NCBI RefSeq assembly: GCF_000516985.1 | Contig: NW_006917097.1 | Location: 2,518,593 to 2,582,592 of the forward strand | DNA from: Pestalotiopsis fici W106-1 | Lineage: Eukaryota; Ascomycota; Sordariomycetes; Amphisphaeriales; Sporocadaceae | Length of the DNA: 64,000 bases | Direction: 5' to 3' | Part shown: positions 39,501 to 50,800 of the stretch, piece by piece | Layout of the letters: each line of letters starts with the position of its first letter | Numbering within the stretch: the first letter of the stretch is position 1 | Notes under the pieces: model-generated | The model's input: the letters and a program-made list of their open reading frames with translations, nothing else | What the model was told of the DNA's origin: nothing | Database searches by the model: none | Translations under genes and position numbers: made by a program

Positions 39501-41930
39501 TATATAAATATAGCTTAACAAATCGCGGAATAGCTTAAAAACGACGTTAAAAATAGCCTTTTTAATGCTTAAATACCAAATATTTACCTAAATATTTTTT
39601 TTAAAAACACAAAATTCTCCTAAGCCAAGGCAAAAAAATTAGGGCCTTTTATCCCTAATAGTTACGCCTAAACTATATAAAAAAACCGGCATTTATAAAA
39701 AAAAGATCGCGGGAATATTCTATAAAAAAGCAATATTTCGACAAAAAATAACTAAAAATATATAATATAACGCTAGGTGCTTAATAATCTAATATTAGGA
39801 CTAAGGTTTCCAAAAAGTATAGCTATTAACCTATCTAAGGATAAAAACTTTTAAAACGCTAAAAAACTATTACCTTTAACTTTTAAAAACGTTAAGGAAT
39901 CGCGATTTCTAACTTTTATTAAAGCAAAATACCCTAAAATTAAAATACTTATATAATCTATTAATTTAAAAAGGCAAAAAGCATAAAACACAGCTTTAAC
40001 CGCTTTTACAAAAAACCAACCAAATAAGACAATCGAAACTAAGCGCAATACGTATATTAAAAAAGCTTTTTAAAAATACGGATAACTATATATATTAGCA
40101 ATATCCTATAAAATATTTATAATTTTATTAACCGACCCATTTTGGAAAAAATTCGACGACCAACTTATACCAACAGCCAAAAATAAAAACCCTTTAGCGC
40201 ACAAAACCTTACACTTTATAATCGCAGCTATAATGCTAAAACACAAAAAAAAACTTAAAGGCACTTTATCGGCCCTAAAAAAGCTTTTAAATAACGACAA
40301 AAACTTCGGTATATTTAAAAATATTACTTTTAACCTAAAAAAAAAAAATACACCTAAATAACGTATTATAAAAACCAAAAAAATAAAAAAACCTAAAAAA
40401 CCATTTATATAGGCCTTAGTTTAAAAAGGTAGCAGGCCTTAAATTTAAAACCTTAATATAAAAAGGTGTTTAAAAAAAAAAGATCGTAAAAAACGCTTTA
40501 GCAAGCTTATACCTTTAATATAAATATAAATATATAAATTCGACAAAAATAACTATTTAATAAAATTTAAAATAAGGCTTATTATAAAAGGAAACTTCCA
40601 AAAAAAAAACGCAAAAAACACCTATGTTTTAACCTTAGCCGCCCGATTATTTAAAACTATAATAGCTATAACTGCCAAAAATAATTTTAAATATAAATAA
40701 TACGATATTATTAAAGCCTTTTTTAACGCTTTAAAAAGAATTTTAAAACCTATATATTATAAGTTACTAAACGGTTTTAATATAAAGCACAAATATTTAA
40801 AGCTTAGGAAGGCCTTATATAGGTTTAAAAACTTATTACTATTATAATATAAAAAATTTAGCAATATATTAATATAGCTAAAACTCGACGCTTTTACTAA
40901 AAAACTATACCTATTTTTTAACCCTAATTATATAATATTCCTAATATTTTACGTCGACGACATCTTTATTTTTTACTATAAAAATTATAAAAAAATAGTT
41001 TAAACGTTTATAAAAAATATTAAAAAAAATATAAGTTTAAATTAAAAAAAAATATTTTATAATTCCTTAGTATTCGGGTATTTAAAAACCGGAATATAAA
41101 AACCGTTACGTTATTATATAATGCCTATATAAAAAAGATCGTAGCTAAGTTTAGGGTAAATAACTAGTCGAGTATACTAACCGTATTTATAAGCTTAGCC
41201 CTTTTAGAAAAGTACCTAGGTATCGCTACTAAAAGCAAAATTAAAAAATTCCAAAAAATAATCGGTTTAATATTATATATTGCTATTATAATTAAACCAA
41301 ATATTATATTTATTATAGCTTAGCTTTTTTATTTTTTTACTAACCTAAAGCCAACGCATTTTAAAGCTAGGCTATAAGTTATTAAATACCTTTAAAATAC
41401 TAAATTCCTCGGTATTAGGTATAAAAAGCATATAAAAACCCAGATCCTAATAGCAAAAGATACCTTATTCGCCGATAATCAAAAATCAAAAAAAAATTTA
41501 TAAAAATATATTATTATACTTTTTAGCGGTCTAATAGTATAAAAGGCCTTTAAACAAAATATTATATCTATTAGCATAACAAAGGCAAAGCTAAACGCTT
41601 TATCGGAAACCGCTAAAAAAATTTTAATATATAAACGGCTTTATTAGGATTTAAAGCTTAACCTTAAACAAAATTAAAATATTTTTTATAACAATTAGCA
41701 AACGATACGGCTTATAATAAACGATAACCTAAAAATTAATACTAAACTAAAATATATCGATATTAACAATATATAGCTTAAATAAAAGTATATAAAAAGA
41801 TCTTTTAAAATTACCTACCTTCGAATAGACTAAATGCCAGCAAATAGCTTTACTAAGGCGCTCCTAAAACAAAAATTTAAACGCTTCGTATTTTATCTAA
41901 ATTTCCGCAAAATTATATTAACATTATAAA
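36540..41930 (+). pseudogene. Copia gag-pol relic
   Basis: Reverse transcriptase: the frame through 40540-41050 contains YDIIKAFFNA and the catalytic YVDDI motif at 40950-40964, the copia form of the active site, with conserved spacing in between. RNase H and C-terminus: TKLKYIDINNI (from 41741) and the terminal block ending FTKALLKQKF near 41870. The two domains lie in different frames, so at least one indel has occurred in addition to the stops. Gag and protease/integrase are presumed within 36540-40500, where long frames broken only by TAA and TAG can be read, but I could not fix their boundaries or catalytic residues. Confidence 0.85.
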
Positions 41931-42602
41931 CAATATATTAAAAATAATAAAAAAATTAATTAATAAAAACTACCGGTAAAAAACGCTTATATTATAATAC
42001 TTTACTAAGCAAATAAAAAAATAACCAAAAAACCGCAAAACTTAACCTATAGGAAGCATATAAACGCCAAACTTATATTTATTAATATACTATTACAAAA
42101 ATCCCTTTGCTTATCCTTATACTCGAGCATTATATATAAAAACCTTTTATCTAATTACTTTTATTATTAAAAAAAAAATTTATATAAATAGGAATAGCAC
42201 TAAAGCCTAAAACCGCTTTATCGAAAACCTATTACTAATAAATCTTAATAGCGACCTTAAAAACAATATAATACTTACGCTTTACGCGAGCTTTATCGTA
42301 AAAATAATTTATATAACGTTATATAAAAGGAATAATACTAAAATAACTATTATAATATTAATTCCTATATTTTAAAAAGTGTAAAAAACGAAATATAAGT
42401 TAAAAAAAACTTATATAGGCTTATAACTATCGCGACTTTTATTATAACGATAATAACGACTTCCTAAAATCTAAAAGCATTTGCTATTAGCCGGTATACC
42501 TTTATATATATAACTAATAATAGCAGCCTTAATATAATAAACGTAAAAAACATTATTACGCACTCCCGAAACCTTTATAACGCGTTTAAGGGTGCTAGCT
42601 AA

Positions 42603-43300
42603 ATGCTCCAACTTTTTACGTTAAATACAAATAATATATTTAAAGCGACGAGCAAAAGGCTTAAAACTATTTTCCTTAACCTTTGCCGACGGATAACAAA
42701 AACTATAAATAAAGGGAATAAGTATAAAAATACCCCTTTTACTACTAAAATAAGCAGAAAAAACAACAAATTACTTACAATTCTCGATAAAATTAATTAT
42801 TTTAAGCGACTAATCGCGAAAAATACGAATAAAAGGGGCGTAATTACCGGAAAAGGTGCGAACGTAATTGCCAAAAATAGCTAAAAGCTAAATTAGAACC
42901 GAAATTCCAGAAACTCCTCGACCAAAAAAAGCAAAAAAACCAAATTTAAAAGCTTTATTGGCGTTTAAACTACTTTAAATAAAAAAACGCGACTTAACCA
43001 AAAAACAAGGAAAATCGGGATTATTAAGCATAGCACTACAAAAATTAAAATAAATAAATACTAAAAATTAAAAAAAGCATAAGAATAAACGCTAAAAAAA
43101 TTAAAACTTACCGTTATTGCTAAAAAACACGGTAACGCTTAGCCTTATAAACGCGCTTTTTCTTCTTTTTATTATAACGAAAAAGCTTAGCTATTATTCG
43201 GTCCTACTAAGCCTTAAAGCCACTAAACGAAAACGGGCAGCGCGTATAGCTTTAAATATAAATCTTTTTAAAAAATTTAAAAAAAAAGCGAGGCATAATA
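42603..43300 (+). pseudogene. Extra 3' reading frame inside the copia element, unidentified
   Basis: One plus-strand frame, starting with an ATG at 42603, stays open for 93 codons. It then continues to about 43300 with interruptions only by TAA or TAG at positions compatible with former Gln or Trp codons, about 230 codons in all. Visible segments include ILDKINYFKRLIAKN, FKSFIGV and SSFYYNEKA. It lies after the RNase H domain and before the 3' LTR, outside the standard copia gag-pol. Its composition is Lys-rich, partly because G-to-A change turns Glu codons into Lys. No family was recognised. It could be a captured host gene, an extra retroelement ORF or part of a nested insertion. Confidence 0.5.
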
Positions 43301-44237
43301 ATAAATAATATAATAAAAAAATAAAAGCGTATAATTATTTTTTAAAAAAATAATAAATAAAAACAAATTAAAAAAGCTTAAAAAAATCTAACCTAAAAGA
43401 TAAAAAAAAAAGGAAATAAAAACTTAAAAAGCAATAAAAAATAGGCTATTTATAAATAAAACAATTAATCCGATTAAATAAACCACTATTTTTTAACTTA
43501 GGCAAAAACGCTAAATAAATATAAATTAACAAAAGCGCACCTAAAGCAGTTATTAAAGGCCTAATAATAAAAAAATCGATAAAACTAATTACTATACCTT
43601 ATCGAATATAACTATTACTAAATCTTTTAACTATTACAAAAAAAAAGGAAAAGCTTAAAGCACTAATTTAAAAAGGTGCAAACGTAATAAAAAGGAAAAA
43701 AAAACTTTAGCTAAACAAGCTTATACTAAAAAAGTTTAGGAAGCGTAAAAAGTTAAAGGTAAATACAACTAAATAAAGAAAAAATCTGGAACTTATCTAA
43801 ATCTAATTACTAAATGCTAAAAATAAATATTAATAAAAAAAAAAGGGAAAAATAAAAATCTCTAAATAAATAGCGTATAAAAAGGTTATTTTTAAAAAAA
43901 ATTTATAAATAAAAGAATTTTTGCAAAAAAAATACTTAAATAAAAGGTAAAAATACAAAAAAAGCTTTTTTAATCTGGGTTTATATATAGCAGGCAAAAG
44001 TAACTATCGCTAAAAAAACCTATTATTAACCGGTAACTTAACAACTAAATTTAACCCTTAAAACAAAAACGGCAAAAACAAGGTAAACCCTAAGGAGGAT
44101 ACGGGATAAATATTTAAAAAAGCTTAAAATCTCTATCCTTATACTTAATCCAATTTAAAAACAAGGACTTTAAAAGGCTATCTAACTAATATATCTTTAT
44201 TAAGCTTTTAAAGGACGCCTTAAAAGCTTAAAGGGTA

Positions 44238-44528
44238 TATAGCAATTAGTTAGACCTTAAAGGTCCTTAAAATACTAAATATAGGGAGCATATAAATATC
44301 CTTGTTAAAAGCAAAAAGCTTACGGATAAGGTTTATACGCTTTAGGGAAGTTAACAAATCTTTTTAATAAATAAGTATATAAATAGGACTATATGCTCCC
44401 TTTTTAATTAAAACTTAAACAAATATAATACACCTTATAACTATACCTATACCTTTTAACGCTTTTAGCTTACTTTAATATTATAACTTTCTTAAACCTA
44501 CTTTATATGCTCCTCTAACTATATCACA
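44238..44528 (+). repeat. 3' LTR of the copia element
   Basis: 291 bp, beginning TATAGCAA (for TGTGGCAG) and ending TATCACA. It is followed by the target duplication ATATA (44529-44533). It differs from the 5' LTR and from the solo LTR by transitions in both directions. Confidence 0.92.
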
Positions 44529-47272
44529 ATATATATAACCCTACGGGCAATTTAGCAGGCTTTATATAAAAAAAAAACCCCGCTAGCCTAACGTATAAAA
44601 AACCTAGCCTTTATTTCCCCCGGATTATATCCGTAATTATTTAATTTATAGCTTAAAAATTAAATATATTTCGGGAAATTTCCGTATATTAGCTACGTAT
44701 TATTTGCTTAAATTAATTTAATATAATATAACGATAGGCCGTATATAAAAAATTATTTATTTATTATATCCGGTAATTTATATATTTTATTTAATTGCTT
44801 TTCGACCTTTTAAGCAAATTATTATTAAAATTGCTATATATAAAGCGTTTATATTTATCGGGCGTAATTATATTTAATATCCTGCGTATATATATTTTTA
44901 TAATTTAAGCTAGGTTAGAAAAAAAAGGGAAACTTTACGCTATTTTAATTAATAGCTATTAGGCGGCAGGAATCTCCAAAATAATTGCCACTAGCTAGTT
45001 TGGGATTTTAGCGTAAAACCGGGTTCTTTATATTTTATAATAATATAGCTATTAAAACGGTAATTTTTATTAATTTTATTTTGCTATTTTTAAAATATAG
45101 CGGAAAATGCTATAATATAATTAAAATAAAATAATTTAATAAAAATGCGTTAGCTTTTAATAATTCGTATTAGTGCTAAGGTAGATTAAAAGACGCCGTA
45201 TTATTAATAGGCGCTGGAATAGCACGGCTCGCTAACGTTAAATAATTTAATAAAATTAATAAAATAAAAAATAACCGTTTAAATTTAATATATTTCGAAT
45301 ATACCGCTACGAATAGCTTTTTTTATTTAAAATACGGTTTATTTTAAAAAGTATAGTATATATTAACGGGCGTTTCCCGGATTACGAGAAGCACGGTTTA
45401 GCGCGCTACGCTATTAACGGTAGCACTTTTTTAAATTAATTTAAATTATTTATTATATATAAATTAAATATATTAATTAATATTTTATATTATTATATTT
45501 TAAAAAAACTATTTTATATTTTTTATTATTATTTACGGCTATTTTTTTCCGTAAATATTACCTAAACGACCTTAAGCTCCTTTTTTATATTTTCGGCATT
45601 TTCGCCGCTAAAATCCCGGTTTGCTAAGCGTTTGCCGCCTTTTTAAATAATATTTAGCTTAATTTAGATTATTAAAATTATAAATTTTAAAAGCCGGGTT
45701 TCGGCGGCTTAAAATTTAACGTAAAGCTCGGTATAAATCGTAATAAAATCGCCGATATAAATTCCTTTATAACTAGCTTTTATTAGGTTTATAATTAATA
45801 AGCTCCGATTAAAAATGCGTACGGTAAACGGGATTATCCGCCGTTATTCGGGGATATATTTTATAACGAGCCGTTATTTATTAAAGAATTAGGCGGCGTT
45901 AGCGGATTAAATTATAGGTTATAAGCTCGAATAATATTACGGACGTAAACCGGGAATTGCCTATTTTATAGCGCGGCTGCTATTACGGCTAAAATTAGAT
46001 TTATTAATAATTAAAAAGCTAGGTATAATAACGAAAAAAGTATAAATAAAGGATTATTATTTAATCGGTTAATAAATAAAAAATTATAAATCCGAAAAAA
46101 TCGTTTAGATTCGAGGGCACGCTAAAATATATATCCGTTTTTTTGTTATTATTATTTTCGAGTTAAAAAAAAATTAAAGTTATTTATATTTAATTTATCT
46201 CGCTAATAGCGGCTTTTAAGCTATATCCTGCTTTTTAAATCCGGATATTTATATAGCTTTTAGCTAAATAAACGAATTTAATAAGGCTTTATTTTTTTTT
46301 ATAGCAAATTATTTTTATAAAATAATTAGGAGAAATACCTACGCTTAAAAATAACGCATCCTTTTATTAAAGCTTAAATAATGGCCAAGCTTTCGGGCAA
46401 ATAATTATTTTATCGGTCGCAGTCCTAGGATTATAATTACGGCGTAATATATATTTTGCTTTCGTTTAAGCGGCTGCCATAAATTTTCGCTTTTAGTCCG
46501 CAAATTAGAGGCAGCGATATATATGGTCGCCTGCGGCAGTTTATATATCTTAGGCGAATAGGCGGCTTAAGGGAGGCTGCGAATGCTTTGTGCTACCGTC
46601 CACTTAGGTGGGATTTTTTAGGCAGTCTTTATATAATTATAATATAATAGGTATGATTATTTATAATAAATGCAGATAATATTTTGTTAAAATAATAATA
46701 TGCAAATTAATATATAGTTTCTTATAATATCGCTTTATAATAATATAGCCATTTTAGCATATAATATTATAAATTAAATTAGGATAAGGGGCTAGCGGCG
46801 GCTATTGCATATCGCTTGTTTTATAAATATTTTAAAAGGCATCGTTTATTATTATAAAGCCTACGGCGATTAGAAGAAAATAAATGACTAACGTGTGCTT
46901 AAATATGCAATTATAAAAGCAATATATTTATAAAAGGCCGGCCCAGGATAGCTTTCGCAAAGCAAAAAAGGGGTAACGTTGCGTAAGCTAATAAGCGTGA
47001 TGCATAGCGCTGGGAATATGGTTTGCGAGCAGATATGGATAAAAATATATTATATTGGATTTTATATATAATTTTGTTAATTAAAATAGCAAAAGAGAGG
47101 TACCGCTGGACTGCTTATTTAGGGCAGGATAACCGATGTTATTTAAAACCTTAAGATCCGAAGATTTTACCGCGGCTCTTTTTTCACGTTTATTTTATCT
47201 TTCGAATCCGCATCCGCCTGCACCCTCTTATAGGATTACAGGATTTATACCAGAGTTTTCTTTTGTAGTGGT

Positions 47273-47292
47273 GGGGGGGGGGGGGGGGGGGG
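47273..47292 (+). repeat. Homopolymer of 20 G
   Basis: Twenty consecutive G, preceded by GTAGTGGT. It lies inside an otherwise AT-rich region where GG is normally eroded. It may be a true slippage tract or an assembly artefact. Confidence 0.9.
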
Positions 47293-47764
47293 ATATATTT
47301 AAGGTTAAGGTTAATTATATCCTTTAAATTACTTTTATCCTTTATTTTTAAAACTGCTTATATTCGGAAACTACTCGGAATCGAACCTTAAATTTTTAAT
47401 TAGCAGTTAATAGTCAGTATAATAAGGGTTTAGTGTGGATTCCGGAGTCCAGGAAATCGTATAAATTGTCCGTTCGGCTAGTCGATTAGTTGGTGCCTTT
47501 TGGATAGGCGGTAAATTCGTCGATTATTTTGCCTTTTAAAGGATATTTAAAAGTTTTAAAACGTAAAAGAATATAAGCGTTTGATAATTGATAATTATAA
47601 GGTGTGTATAGTCGCGATTATAAGTATTAAAAATATTAGAGATACTATTAGTATATTTGGATTAAAATTATAAAATTAGTTAACCCAGCTATTTTACGGT
47701 AACTAAAGGCACGGGCCACCCTTATATTTGGGTATTTTTAGTATAATATTTAAGTTTGAGTTTA

Positions 47765-47850
47765 AGGCGATAGTAGGGCGTGATTTAGGTTTGGCTAAAT
47801 GGGATTATCGCCCGGCCCAGCCCGTTATTTATAAGGGTTAAATATAATAA
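47765..47850 (+). repeat. Second copy of the dispersed repeat at 34725-34815
   Basis: By eye it shares, in the same order and orientation, TAGTA-GGC, ATT-AGGTT, CGGCC, GCCCGTTATTT and a following GG-TTA-ATAT. The copies are about 13 kb apart and enclose the copia element. They may be terminal repeats of an older, disrupted element. Confidence 0.45.
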
Positions 47851-50800
47851 GTTAGTAACGACTATTATTTTTTTAGCTGCTTTAAATATTATAATTAATA
47901 TAAATTTTTATAGATTTTCTGGATTTTTTTTATTTAATTTTATTTATTACCGCTTTTGCTTTTATTTAGGATATATAAAGAAAAAGCTGCAAAAATTAAC
48001 GCTATATTCCGATTATAAGAAAAGCAAAACCGTTCGATTAATTTTGCTATTTATATTATTATTCGATATACGCGCTTTTATATAAAAACCTATATTATCC
48101 TCGAAAATTCTATTTTTTTAATTCCTTCCTAAATTTATTAATTTTTATAATTTAACCCGGTTTTTTAAATCCCCTACGAAAACCTTATACGCTAAACGCG
48201 CCGCTTTCCGTAATATTTTATAAATAATAATTACCTTAAAATAATAGATAAAACGCAAAAAATTAATATGGCTAGCCTTAACCGATATTTTTAAAGCTTT
48301 TTATAAACTCGGCTATAATTCGATATTAAAAGCTTTTATTTAAAAGGTTTTAAAAAACTAATATTATTAAAAGGTCTAATATATAAAATATTATAATATT
48401 ATAGTTATAAATAGACGGTTAGCGATAAAAAAAGCGGCCCGTAACGCTAAAATTAAAGCTAATTAATAATAAAAAAAAATAATATAAAAAAGCGGGGGAA
48501 AAAATAATAAAAGGATAAAAAGCAGAAAATACAAAAATAGGAGGTAAAGGCAACGCGTAATAAATCGCTTATATAGGCCGATAATTATTACGTATTATAC
48601 TTTTAGGTAATATAAAAAAGCTTCGCAAACGACACGCTTTGCCGTTTCCCTTAATTGTTTATCCGTTACGGTTAGGAAATATTATTAGAAATATAATTAT
48701 TAATATATTTTTTAATGCTTATAATATAAATAATTTTTTATCTTATTTATAAATATTAATAATTAATTATAAATATTACGGTATTATTTTTTTTTAAAAA
48801 TTTCGATTTTTTTTTTAATTATTTATATTTTTATACGAATTTTAAATATACCGCGGCTTATTTATTTAAATATTTTTAAATACCTAATAAATTAATTACC
48901 GGGCCGCTACGCTAAATAATATATTATTAATCGGAAGGCTGTAAAGCGCTAAACGCTAATAAAAATATTAGCCTTTTTTATTATTTATACCGACGTAATT
49001 ATAATAAATTATTAAACGATTATAAAAGACCTTTTATCGCTAGCTATATTTTTTATGCTTTTCTTTTTTTTTTTACTTATTCCTGCTTTTTGCTTCGGGC
49101 TAAATATTTGTTTTATATATAATTAAAAGACTTTTTTCGTTTATTTTTTTTTAGTTTTTATAAATAAATATACGATTAATATAATTTAAATAATATAGCG
49201 GATAATTTTATTCCCGCTAAGGCTTTAGCTAACGGCGCTCGGGACGGAGGAGCCGTTAATATTAAATATAAATAGGCTTGGCTTTTCGTATATTATAATT
49301 ATTAATTATAAAATATATATCTCCTTTTAAATTTATTTTAGCACCCCTAAAATAGGTATAATTTATAATATTATTAAATTATTAAACGGCTTATTTATTT
49401 AACGCCCCGGCTCCGGCGTTAATATAAAATATTTAACCGATAATAAAAAAAACGGCAATATTACCGCTTGCGTTATTAATAGCTTAACCAATCTTAGCTT
49501 TTAATAAATCGGCAAGGTTAAAATCACGCGGGTCAGCAATTTATATTTTTTTAAAGCTACTAAATATATTTATTACGCAATTAGTTATTGCTGGTACGAG
49601 CGCGTTCCCAAGGGTAAAATAAAGGGTAAGGATAAAAAGGAGGTTGAGACGGAGGATAATAAGCAGACTGGCCAGGAGGATAATAAGGAGACTGGTTAGG
49701 ACACCGACTAGGACACCGATAACGAGCTTTAAAGTGGTGAACGCACTGAAAAATACTATGGCATCGCTTTATTCCCCTTTTTATGCCATTACGGGATAAA
49801 AACCTTCGATTCGTATATTTATTTTATTATATTTATATTGCCTTTAATTATTATATAATACTAAAAGCTTCGTTTTTTAATATAAAGTATATTTATTTAT
49901 TTAACTCTTAGCTCCCTTTATAAATACTAGGACTTTTAAAAATATTTATAAATATAAATACTATTACGTGCGGTTTTAATATTTATTAAAATTTAATTAT
50001 AATCGCGCTTATTAATATTTTTATAAATATATAAATTAATACAAGGTATCCATTATTATCGCCTCGAGTAGGGGGTTAGCGATTGCTATATCGTTTGTAT
50101 TATAATTATTATAATAAATAATAAATATAATAGCGCCAGGATTTCGTTATTTGTATTTGCATCGTCGTCTTATATATTATAATAATTAATAGCTTTTGTC
50201 TTTTTTTACCGCCCTTTATCTCTAAGCCGCAGCAACCCCGGCGCCCTTATATAGGATCGGCTTTTATATTTCGTCTAATTTTACCAGATTCTTTTAGGTT
50301 TTAGCTTATTATAATAGCAATTATTATTAAAGCTAATCGTGCTTTTTAATATATTAATTATAAATATATTTAAATTAAAACGGTAAGTTTTGTATTATTT
50401 TATAATTTTATTAAAGATTTTAAAATAAGGTGCAAAATATTAAAATAAAGGTTTTAAGCGTTTTATAATTAATTTATAATATTAAATATATTTTTATATA
50501 TATTACGGAAAAGTTTATTTAATATATTAGCTATTTATAAAATAATATTATTTCTTAAAGCGATATTTAATTATTATATTTTTTTATTTTAAAACGAGAT
50601 TTTTAAAGCGCTAAAAATTTTTTTAAGCATTAATTTATTAATCGGTATAAGATAAATATAATATTACAAAAATACCGTTATAATTGGCGTCGCTTTAACG
50701 GGATTATATATAGTATTATTTTTAATAGGAAATAAAACCTTAAAAAATACCGCGTCTAATATAATTAAAATAAAAATCGGTAATAAAGCGCCAGCACTAA

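Larger units (their letters stand above)
35990..44528 (+). mobile_element. Ty1/copia LTR retrotransposon, full-length structure, RIP-inactivated
   Basis: 8539 bp with 291-bp direct LTRs at 35990-36280 and 44238-44528 and an ATATA target duplication on both sides (35985-35989 and 44529-44533). The interior carries plus-strand reverse transcriptase and RNase H relics in copia order. A purine-rich tract (GCTTAAAGGG) lies immediately before the 3' LTR, in the polypurine-tract position. All frames contain multiple stops, so the element cannot encode active proteins. It is longer than typical copia elements of 5-6 kb because about 2.3 kb of extra sequence lies between the end of pol and the 3' LTR. 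Confidence 0.93.
46500..47850. other. Partly preserved segment with mixed composition
   Basis: Several stretches, especially 46480-46640 and 47080-47480, retain TpG, CpA and GpG. A 63-codon frame at 47136-47327 contains the G-run and is not a convincing gene. The segment 47765-47850 matches the right end of the 34280-34820 island. Confidence 0.4.

Noticed and set aside
40106..40378. 90-codon hydrophobic minus-strand frame inside the copia element
   Set aside because: It is antisense to the pol relic. A/T-rich antisense sequence translates to Phe, Leu and Ile and mimics a membrane protein.
47375..47470. GGAATCGAACC resembling the T-arm of a minus-strand tRNA, with a possible Asn-type anticodon loop
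   Set aside because: The T-stem, anticodon stem and acceptor stem do not pair on inspection, and no D-arm is visible. At most it is a very degraded tRNA-like remnant.
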